Source: Acidobacteriota bacterium
GTDB lineage: Bacteria > Acidobacteriota > Aminicenantia > UBA2199
Assembly (NCBI GenBank): GCA_021817755.1
Contig: JAKAGC010000050.1
Span: forward strand, 1-12,463
Direction: 5' to 3'
DNA: 12,463 nucleotides
Under the pieces are notes generated by a model. The model had not been told where the DNA came from. It saw only the letters and a list, made by a program, of their open reading frames with translations, and searched no databases. How positions within the stretch are numbered: the stretch's first letter is position 1; every line of letters starts with the position of its first letter. Of this stretch, positions 1 to 5,352 are shown in pieces. A program made the translations under genes and the position numbers.

Positions 1-234
1 CCCCGGACTGATCTTGAACCCGGGATTAATATTATCGATCTGGTAGCGGTTCATGCTCAAGTGTTTCCCTCCAAAGGGGAGGCTCGCCGCATGATTACAG
101 GTGGCGGACTTAGTATTAATAAAGAACGAATCTCCGGACCGGATATGATTATAAAAACAGATTCACTATTGAATGATAAATATATCCTGATACAGAAAGG
201 GAAAAAGAATTATTTTCTATTAAAAGCTATTTAA
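1..234 (+). CDS. tyrS: Tyrosyl-tRNA synthetase, C-terminal part (5' end outside window)
   Basis: Frame 1 is open from the first base to a TAA at 232-234 and gives the last 77 residues of a protein. The stretch FPSKGEARRMITGGGLSIN, followed by a Lys/Gly-rich tail (IQKGKKNYFLLKAI), is the S4-like RNA-binding domain that ends bacterial TyrS. This domain grips the tRNA(Tyr) anticodon arm while the missing N-terminal Rossmann domain (HIGH/KMSKS) charges the tRNA with tyrosine in the cytoplasm. Another S4-domain protein is possible from this fragment alone, but the SKGEARR(M/L)I..GG(L/V)S(I/L)N signature at the very C-terminus is typical of TyrS. The gene ends 24 bases before the stop of the convergent araC-like gene, and no hairpin terminator is visible between them. 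Confidence 0.88.
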   Translation, partial: PRTDLEPGINIIDLVAVHAQVFPSKGEARRMITGGGLSINKERISGPDMIIKTDSLLNDKYILIQKGKKNYFLLKAI

Positions 235-258
235 CCGTATTCTCGGGAACGATTTCGC

Positions 259-609
259 TCAAGAAGTCTTATCTTTAAAAAGATCTCTATATTGAGCGGG
301 ATTGATCCCGAGTATCTTTTTAAATTTTTTGTTGAAGTGTTGTTTCTTTTCCACCCCTACCATTCGCATCACATCTGAAATGGTAAGTTCCGTCCTTTCC
401 TTTAGCAATTCCGCCGCAGTATGCACCTGTGCAGATTCAATGTAATCGAATAAAGACATTTGGGTGTCTTTTTTGAATTTTTTGGAGAGATACGTTTCGT
501 TTACTTCAAATTTATCAGCTATTTTATATCGGGTTAACTCTGCCAGTTCGTCTATATCGCGGGTAAGAATATAAATAATTACTTCTTCGGTTAATTTATC
601 GTGTTTCAT
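259..609 (-). CDS. Stand-alone AraC-family DNA-binding domain protein (116 aa)
   Basis: A short protein that is almost entirely the double helix-turn-helix of AraC/XylS regulators. The first HTH lies at about residues 27-47 (IADKFEVNETYLSKKFKK). The second lies at about 76-108 and ends in the family signature FNKKFKKILGINPAQYR. Typical AraC regulators are 250-300 aa with a separate ligand-binding or dimerisation domain; here only about 25 residues precede the first HTH, so there is no room for a sensor. It is probably a transcription factor whose activity is set by its own level or by a partner protein, as in SoxS/MarA-type proteins (inference). No Shine-Dalgarno sequence is seen before the ATG; a promoter candidate ends 9 bases upstream. 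The gene is convergent with tyrS and lies downstream of, and in the same direction as, the ATPase-winged-helix gene, but a terminator-like hairpin separates the two. Targets are unknown. Confidence 0.82.
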   Translation of the reverse strand: MKHDKLTEEVIIYILTRDIDELAELTRYKIADKFEVNETYLSKKFKKDTQMSLFDYIESAQVHTAAELLKERTELTISDVMRMVGVEKKQHFNKKFKKILGINPAQYRDLFKDKTS

Positions 610-618
610 TGTTTAATA

Positions 619-647
619 AGATTACTGAAATGGAAAATGATTGTCAA
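619..647 (-). promoter_or_regulatory. Candidate sigma70 promoter of the AraC-like gene
   Basis: Read on the minus strand there is a perfect -35 TTGACA (647-642), a 17-base spacer, and TAATCT (624-619) at the -10 position, a weak box matching 3 of 6. The ATG begins 9 bases after the -10, so the predicted transcript would have only about 1-3 untranslated bases. This agrees with the lack of a Shine-Dalgarno sequence before this gene. Confidence 0.5.
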
Positions 648-690
648 CGGGTCGCATTAATTATTTTGAAAAAAAATGGAATGGTATATA

Positions 691-731
691 AAAAAAGACC
701 TCTCCCGTTGGAGAGGGTCGGGAGAGGTTTT
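691..731 (-). terminator. Hairpin plus T6: candidate terminator of the ATPase-winged-helix gene
   Basis: Bases 695-706 pair with 720-731 (12 bp including one G-U; core CCTCTCCC/GGGAGAGG, 13-base loop). On the minus strand the stem is followed after one base by TTTTTT (696-691), as in a rho-independent terminator. It lies about 120 bases beyond the stop of the minus-strand ATPase gene and before the araC-like gene. The same right arm (minus strand) can instead pair with two other CCTCTCC copies, at 716-710 and 749-743, giving alternative stems. Confidence 0.6.
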
Positions 732-755
732 ATCAACTAAATGGAGAGGTTTTAT
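699..755. repeat. Three GGAGAGG copies plus one inverted CCTCTCC
   Basis: CCTCTCC at 699-705 is complementary to GGAGAGG at 710-716, 721-727 and 743-749. The last two copies belong to a longer direct repeat, GGAGAGGTTTTAT (721-733 and 743-755, 22-base period). From memory, the CCTCTCCC-GTT-GGAGAGGG core resembles short palindromic repeats dispersed in many bacterial genomes. The family identity is not established here. Confidence 0.65.
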
Positions 756-801
756 GTTTTATACTAATATAATAATACATTTTTCAAAAAATACAAGAAA
801 T

Positions 802-822
802 TTAACCGTTAATTACCGTTAA
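802..822. repeat. Tandem ACCGTTAA sites, 10-base spacing
   Basis: ACCGTTAA occurs at 805-812 and again at 815-822, exactly one helical turn apart. The first copy is also part of a perfect dyad TTAAC-C-GTTAA (802-812). Direct repeats spaced 10-11 bases are how OmpR-family winged-helix dimers typically bind. A winged-helix gene ends 28 bases away, and the araC-like gene lies about 200 bases downstream. The function as an operator is inferred. Confidence 0.35.
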
Positions 823-849
823 GATGCGTATGGAGATAATTGAAAGAGA

Positions 850-2469
850 CTAATTTTCGGGAGGTAGAAAAGAGACCTTACCTGCAAGCCAGTATCCTTC
901 GCCGCTCCCCGGCTTTTGTCTGGGAATTAGCGCTTCTGCCCCTATGGATTTTAATTTTTTTCGCAAAGAAAAAATAGCTGCTCGTAATGTAACATCCGGT
1001 TGTGCACTATTTCGAGTGAGTTTACCTTCAATATTAACCGCGTCTGCAAAAATATTCCATTCCGGTTCTTGTTTGATATTATTAATTGGAACAGATGACA
1101 TATGATAACGGTGCATAGAAGAGGTATCACCGGCATGTAAGGCCTTAAAATTTTGAAAGGCGAGGTAACAGAATACCAGCTTTTCTGTACGGTTAAATGA
1201 AACGGTGGATAATAATAGATCATCCTTTCTTATTTGGATGTGCATCGATGAAACATCGAAAAGCGTTTTAAGAAATTCCTTTTCCCCTTCTCCAAATTGA
1301 AGCGTTGATGGGCATTTCTTAAAAAAGATAGATGTCATAAAAAGGGTTTCGGGTAATTCTTTGCCCTCAGGGCTCGAATTGACTATGTCATTTGGTGAAA
1401 CAGGATTTAAGAGAAATTGAGAATCTGTTTGGTAATTTTCCGCAGAGGATTCAGAAATAAGATTTGATAGAACTTTTTCATAAATTGTATTTCGTATGGA
1501 ACAATAATTCCCTCGAGGAACAATCGGACCTGTCCCGGTAATGGATAGATCACGGTAAGGGGTAAAGGGTTTGTCTTTTCCTTCCAGAATTTGCTTACTC
1601 AGATTTTCAAGAATTTTATTTGTTTTAATCTCATTTTCAAGTGTTTTCAGATTATCACTCTCAATAAACAAACGCTTTATGGCATTTTCAATTTCTTCCG
1701 AGGTAACAGAAGAATGTGTTTCCAATGCTTGTTCAGTAAGAATGTAACATATATGCTGGAGTAATTGCGGATGACCGTTAAACAATGAAAACAGTTTGTC
1801 GGTAATCGCATTGTCAATAGTGATATGATTCAATTCAAACGGAGCCAAAATAAGGTTCCTGGATTCTTCATTTGACAGATTAGAGAGTTCGAGTTTTTTT
1901 GCAATATTAAATGGAGATGTAGGACCGATTGTCAAGGAGCTGAGATCGACTTTACCTGCTATGATTACTCCGTATCTTTTCAATTCCGGGCGGTGGTAGC
2001 GTTCATGGAAAACTTTACGCCAGAGATGAAGAAAAGAGCGGACACAGTGTGTTTTTTCCATCTCATCGAAAAAGAAAATAATCTTTTTTTTATCTTCGGT
2101 TTGAAGTTTTTCCAGGAAATTTAGGAAGTATAATTCCGGTCCGTAGGATTTCCATTTTTCGGTAGGGTGTGCTTCAGGAATTGGTTTTATTTCTTCTATT
2201 GTGCGTTCGATAATCCATTTATAAAATTCTTCATCTTCTTTGGGGGAAACCTCAAAGTTGAAGTAAATACAGTGAAAAGATTTTAACTCATGCATAAGTT
2301 GGCGAAGGAATGTGGTCTTTCCAATTTGTCTGGGGCCGAGTATCGTCCAGTAATCCCCATTTAGAATACCGGAAACGACTTTATTTTTTTCATTTAGACG
2401 CGGCATGCAGACTGGTTCATCTTCGATTGGGTCTAAGGGGCCGATATATTTATAAAGGTTTTTTTGCAT
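850..2469 (-). CDS. AAA-like P-loop ATPase fused to C-terminal OmpR-type winged helix (539 aa)
   Basis: Residues 1 to about 270 form an AAA_35/STAND-like ATPase: Walker A GPRQIGKTT (45-53), Walker B IIFFFDE (130-136), the SPFNI motif (185-189) and NGHPQLLQ (231-238, the sensor-like motif of this family). A linker follows to about 410. Residues about 410-532 look like an OmpR/PhoB winged helix, with RTEKLVFCYLAF, then LRAAIFSLRKKLKSIG as recognition helix and GSGEGYWLAG as the wing. This suggests a cytoplasmic NTP-switched DNA-binding regulator, though without a visible receiver or sensor domain. The gene is monocistronic on the minus strand, divergent from the glycosyltransferase pair, and followed by a hairpin terminator. 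No Shine-Dalgarno sequence precedes the ATG; a TACAAT lies 4 bases upstream but has no good -35. Ligand and target genes are unknown; control of the divergent glycosyltransferases, or of itself, is the simplest guess. Confidence 0.75.
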   Translation of the reverse strand: MQKNLYKYIGPLDPIEDEPVCMPRLNEKNKVVSGILNGDYWTILGPRQIGKTTFLRQLMHELKSFHCIYFNFEVSPKEDEEFYKWIIERTIEEIKPIPEAHPTEKWKSYGPELYFLNFLEKLQTEDKKKIIFFFDEMEKTHCVRSFLHLWRKVFHERYHRPELKRYGVIIAGKVDLSSLTIGPTSPFNIAKKLELSNLSNEESRNLILAPFELNHITIDNAITDKLFSLFNGHPQLLQHICYILTEQALETHSSVTSEEIENAIKRLFIESDNLKTLENEIKTNKILENLSKQILEGKDKPFTPYRDLSITGTGPIVPRGNYCSIRNTIYEKVLSNLISESSAENYQTDSQFLLNPVSPNDIVNSSPEGKELPETLFMTSIFFKKCPSTLQFGEGEKEFLKTLFDVSSMHIQIRKDDLLLSTVSFNRTEKLVFCYLAFQNFKALHAGDTSSMHRYHMSSVPINNIKQEPEWNIFADAVNIEGKLTRNSAQPDVTLRAAIFSLRKKLKSIGAEALIPRQKPGSGEGYWLAGKVSFLPPEN

Positions 2470-2663
2470 TTGTATTGTACCGATAAAAATTAAATGTTTT
2501 CCTTTTATTTAAATTGTAGGATGCAACCGTTTTTTTTCTCCAATGCATCTCACATATATTTTAATGAAGGAGGGGTTTAATGTCAAGATTTTTTACCTGA
2601 ACAGCTTTCAATTTTTACTGAAAAGGGGGTAAAAAAAGAGAATGGGTGAAATAAAGCACTAAA
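2470..2663. other. Divergent intergenic region between ATPase regulator and glycosyltransferases
   Basis: This stretch of about 195 bases holds a TACAAT just upstream of the ATPase start (2479-2474, minus) and a second TACAAT at 2518-2513 (minus). It also has a 6-base dyad GATGCA/TGCATC (2520-2525/2544-2549), a strong Shine-Dalgarno sequence AAGGAGGGG (2567-2575) before mini-ORFs, and a 9-bp inverted repeat TTTTTTACC/GGTAAAAAA (2589-2597/2628-2636). It is A/T-rich, so isolated promoter-like hexamers carry little weight. Confidence 0.5.
2564..2632 (+). other. Leader mini-ORFs with strong Shine-Dalgarno upstream of the glycosyltransferases
   Basis: AGGAGG (2568-2573) sits 6 bases before an ATG at 2580 that opens a six-codon frame, MSRFFT, ending at 2600. 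An overlapping ATG at 2564 opens a 22-codon frame (2564-2632), whose middle reads VKIFYLNSFQFLLKRG; that ATG has no Shine-Dalgarno of its own. The 2580 frame stops just after the left arm of the inverted repeat. It could be a regulatory leader peptide (attenuation), or the remains of a former gene start: the 22-residue frame resembles the first beta-strand and Gly loop of a GT-B glycosyltransferase. Expression is unproven. Confidence 0.3.
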
Positions 2664-2674
2664 TATGGTAAAAT
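2646..2674 (+). promoter_or_regulatory. Candidate extended -10 promoter of the glycosyltransferase pair
   Basis: GTGAAA (2646-2651, 4 of 6 to TTGACA), a 17-base spacer, and TAAAAT (2669-2674, 5 of 6) preceded by TGG, an extended -10 (TGn). Transcription would begin near 2680-2682, downstream of the ATG at 2665 and about 8 bases before the ATG at 2689. This is why the later start was chosen for the first glycosyltransferase. Confidence 0.4.
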
Positions 2675-2688
2675 TAAGCATTGAAACC

Positions 2689-3945
2689 ATGAATAAAAAA
2701 CTTAAAATACTATTTGCCACACACTTGTTTTATCCGGCAGTGGGCGGAGTGGAAATCCATCTGAAGCATTTAACCGAAGGCCTGGTAAAACGTGGTTACG
2801 ATGTAAATGTCGTTACTAGCCGGGCGTATTCAACGGAAGCTTTTTTTCTCGGTGACAAACGGCGTATCGAGAAGCCCGTAGAAGTAGTAGATGGTGTCCA
2901 TGTCGAACGGTTAGGATTTCAGACCTTCGGAAGAAGAATCTTACGCTTTTTTACACGAGTAGCTTGCCGTATTCCTTATCCCTTTAATCATTGGATACGG
3001 TTAATTTCATTAGGGCCTCGCAGTTCTAAATTTACCTCACGAATTATTGCGAATAATCCCGATATTATAATCGGATCTCCTCTACCGAATATGAACATCT
3101 ACTATGCAGCCAAAGCAGCAAGAAAAACAGGGAAACCGCTTATTATTATCTCATGTTATCATATGGATGACAGGTGTTGCTTTTTTAATAAAATCTTTTT
3201 TGACATTATGAGGAGAGCGGATTTGGTTGTTCCTCATACTCCGGCAGAGGGAGAATTCCTTGCGAGAATAGGGAAAATCAATCCCTCGAAAATTATTCCA
3301 TTTCCTCCATTTCCACTAAGAGAGAATCAGCTTGAACCTCCCATTAAGGATAAGCAAATTCTCCGTGAAAAATATGGAATAAAAGAAAAATACGTTGTTC
3401 TTTATTTGGGACAGCACGGATTTCATAAAAAGGTGAATCTCATACTTAAAGCAATGCCCTATGTCTGGCAAATTGTAAAAGATTCGGCTCTTGTTATTGC
3501 CGGTGGTATTACGGAGTATACCCGTGTTCTAAAATCCAGTGCTGCGGAATTGGAGCATTCATACGGAGGAAAAGTTTATTTTATAGATAATTTCCCGGCT
3601 TCTGAAAAAGATGATATTTTTCAAGCATCCGATGTTTTTGTATCTCTTTCTGAAATGGAATCCTTCGGTATTGTTTTTGTAGAAGCAATGAATAACGGAC
3701 TTCCAATGATTGCCAGCAAGAATTCAGTAACACGCTTTATTGTGGACGAAGGAGAAACCGGTATACTCATTGATCCTAAAAGTACAACCGATGTCGCCGG
3801 AGCAATTCTAGAAATTTTGAAAAATGAAGAATTGCGAAACCGTTTTTCGGAAAATGCTCGGAAAAAGGTTGTAGAACTTTACCATCCAAAATTATTACTG
3901 GATCGCTGGGAGGAGGTTTTTACCCATGTTACATCCAATCGATAG
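2689..3945 (+). CDS. Family 4 glycosyltransferase (GT-B fold), 418 aa
   Basis: A retaining GT-B glycosyltransferase that moves a sugar from a nucleotide-sugar donor to a cytoplasmic-side acceptor. Numbered from Met 2689: the N-terminal acceptor domain starts KLKILFATHLF and has the glycine loop VGGVE (about 18-22). The C-terminal Glycos_transf_1 domain runs from about 227 to 392, with the donor-site basic patch GQHGFHKK and the EX7E catalytic motif (E324 to E332, in ESFGIVFVEAMNNGLP). There is no membrane segment. An in-frame ATG at 2665 would add 8 residues, but neither start has a Shine-Dalgarno sequence. The promoter candidate and the match of M-N-K-K-L-K-I-L-F to usual GT4 N-termini favour 2689. 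Its end overlaps the next gene by 20 bases, so the two are co-expressed. Likely role: surface polysaccharide, lipid or protein glycosylation. Donor and acceptor cannot be read from the sequence. Confidence 0.88.
   Translation: MNKKLKILFATHLFYPAVGGVEIHLKHLTEGLVKRGYDVNVVTSRAYSTEAFFLGDKRRIEKPVEVVDGVHVERLGFQTFGRRILRFFTRVACRIPYPFNHWIRLISLGPRSSKFTSRIIANNPDIIIGSPLPNMNIYYAAKAARKTGKPLIIISCYHMDDRCCFFNKIFFDIMRRADLVVPHTPAEGEFLARIGKINPSKIIPFPPFPLRENQLEPPIKDKQILREKYGIKEKYVVLYLGQHGFHKKVNLILKAMPYVWQIVKDSALVIAGGITEYTRVLKSSAAELEHSYGGKVYFIDNFPASEKDDIFQASDVFVSLSEMESFGIVFVEAMNNGLPMIASKNSVTRFIVDEGETGILIDPKSTTDVAGAILEILKNEELRNRFSENARKKVVELYHPKLLLDRWEEVFTHVTSNR
3911..3916 (+). promoter_or_regulatory. Shine-Dalgarno inside the GT4 gene that fixes the GT2 start
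   Basis: A perfect AGGAGG lies within the last codons of the GT4 gene, 9 bases before the ATG at 3926. It fixes the start of the overlapping GT2 gene and suggests tight translational coupling of the two. Confidence 0.85.
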
Positions 3946-5329
3946 CCCTCTAGTTTTAAAACTAAACCCGCTCTATAAATTGGAAAATTCCCCTGAAAAT
4001 AATGATTCGATTTTTTTTATTACAGATACGATTTCCGGGCAGAAGATTGAAACCGATCTGAACGGTAAACTCCTTATCGAACGAATGCCCCTAACATGTT
4101 CTCAATTAATCGAATCTTTCCGGGTCGGTATTCCATTTGTATCTTCAGATATGATTCAAATGTATATTACGCTCTTTAAGGCTGCCGGGATAATAATCCC
4201 ATCAGAAGATGATCAAAGTAATGAAATAAATGAAAAAAGCACGGTCGAACAATTGAAACAACCATGTATTAGTGTCGTCATTGTTACCTTCAATGGTGAA
4301 AGATTTATTCGCAAGAACCTGGAATCTCTCTATAAACAGAGTCTATTACCGGGAGAAATAATAATTATAGACAATGCTTCAGGTGATTCCACTCTTGAAA
4401 TCGTCTCCAAAGAGTTTCCACAAGTAAAATTTCTTCGAAATGAGAAAAACTATCACTACGCTAAAGCAGTAAATATTGGTGTCGAAGAAGCCATGGGTGA
4501 CCTTGTATTAATTTTAAACCAGGATATCGTTCTTGAAGAAAAATGCATTGAGATGCTATTTAAACGATACACTCGAGAAAGAGAAAAATTGAGTATTGCT
4601 GGTGTTATTCCTCAAATGCGATTCAATAAAATGCGAAATTTCATCAATGGTATCGGCAATTTTTTGACTGAAAAGAATTGGGGATCCGATAATTATTTTT
4701 GTGCAGTGGATTTCGGACAGTTTGAAACCATAGATTATGCAAGTTCTGCCTGTTTTGGGGCAATTATGGTTACAAAAATGGGATGGAAGGATATCGGTCC
4801 ATTAGATGAAACATATAAAAGCTTTTATGAAGATGTCGATTGGAGTATGCGTGCTCATTTAATGAAGAAAAAAATCCTGGCTGCACCGGCTGCGATTGTG
4901 TATCATGAATTCGGGGGATCATATCCTTCAGGATTAAAACTAAAGCTGGTGGCAAAAAATAGAATGAGATTTGTTTTTAAACATCTCCGAGGGAAAATCT
5001 TTACCCGGTTTTTTTTCAAATACCTGAAACAGGATATAAAAAATGGGCTTGCTTTTCTTAGAGATAAATCATTCCGAAATGTTTACTATTATAAGATGGC
5101 ATATTTAAGATTGATGATAGAACTTCCCGGTCTAATGTTTTACAGATTGAAACATAAGCATTCTGAAAAAGAAATTGGAGAATTTTTTACAAAAGGTGCA
5201 CCATATGTTGCCCTGGCCAACCGCCAGGGAAACCCTGTGATAAATGCTTCAGTAATTCGTAGTTATTATAACTTTACTCTGATCGAAGATTTTCACTTTC
5301 CCACTGAACCGATTTTGTATATTAATTGA
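3926..5329 (+). CDS. Family 2 glycosyltransferase with N-terminal PqqD-like domain, 467 aa
   Basis: Residues about 115-330 are a GT-A/GT2 domain of the WbbL/rhamnosyltransferase kind: start ISVVIVTFNGERF, nucleotide-binding DNASGDST (149-156), NQD at 198-200 in the DXD position, and the catalytic-base region YEDVDW (301-306) followed by VYHEFGGS. About 95 residues precede it that plain GT2 enzymes lack. These (about 8-92, ending DLNGKLLIERMPLTCSQLI then a helix and FKAAGIIIP) resemble PqqD/RRE-like small winged helices that bind peptides in modification pathways; the match is by eye and moderate. The C-terminus (about 340-467) is basic and aromatic (RFVFKHLRG, RFFFKYLKQ), suited to lying on a membrane, without a clear transmembrane span. 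The gene overlaps the GT4 gene by 20 bases and has an excellent Shine-Dalgarno. The pair probably adds successive sugars to one acceptor, possibly a peptide given the extra domain (inference). It converges on mutL with a 23-base gap. Confidence 0.88.
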   Translation: MLHPIDSPLVLKLNPLYKLENSPENNDSIFFITDTISGQKIETDLNGKLLIERMPLTCSQLIESFRVGIPFVSSDMIQMYITLFKAAGIIIPSEDDQSNEINEKSTVEQLKQPCISVVIVTFNGERFIRKNLESLYKQSLLPGEIIIIDNASGDSTLEIVSKEFPQVKFLRNEKNYHYAKAVNIGVEEAMGDLVLILNQDIVLEEKCIEMLFKRYTREREKLSIAGVIPQMRFNKMRNFINGIGNFLTEKNWGSDNYFCAVDFGQFETIDYASSACFGAIMVTKMGWKDIGPLDETYKSFYEDVDWSMRAHLMKKKILAAPAAIVYHEFGGSYPSGLKLKLVAKNRMRFVFKHLRGKIFTRFFFKYLKQDIKNGLAFLRDKSFRNVYYYKMAYLRLMIELPGLMFYRLKHKHSEKEIGEFFTKGAPYVALANRQGNPVINASVIRSYYNFTLIEDFHFPTEPILYIN

Positions 5330-5352
5330 TAGAAAAGATTTCTTTAAAAATT

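Larger units (their letters stand above)
610..849. other. Intergenic region (240 bases) between two minus-strand genes
   Basis: Contents from the ATPase-gene side: a dyad TTAAC-C-GTTAA (802-812) overlapping a tandem ACCGTTAA repeat (805-812 and 815-822, 10-base period); an A/T-rich stretch (756-800); the GGAGAGG repeat/hairpin array (691-755); and the araC-like promoter candidate (619-647). No open frame with recognisable protein features was found here. Confidence 0.6.

Noticed and set aside
691..755. CRISPR-like repeat array
   Set aside because: The repeated units are 7-13 bases with no regular spacers and no cas genes; they are better explained as hairpin arms.
951..1223. Open frame inside the ATPase gene in another minus-strand frame
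   Set aside because: Hydrophobic shadow of the real frame, which has clear winged-helix motifs here.
2520..2549. GATGCA/TGCATC dyad (18 bases apart) as an operator
   Set aside because: Six-base arms in A/T-rich DNA are expected by chance; no second copy was seen.
2665..2688. Upstream ATG of the GT4 gene (adds 8 residues)
   Set aside because: No Shine-Dalgarno, and it lies upstream of the predicted transcript start; still possible if a more distant promoter is used.
5331..5343. AGAAA-AGA-TTTCT hairpin between GT2 and mutL stops
   Set aside because: The 5-bp all-weak stem is too short to call a terminator, although the convergent gap must end transcription somehow.
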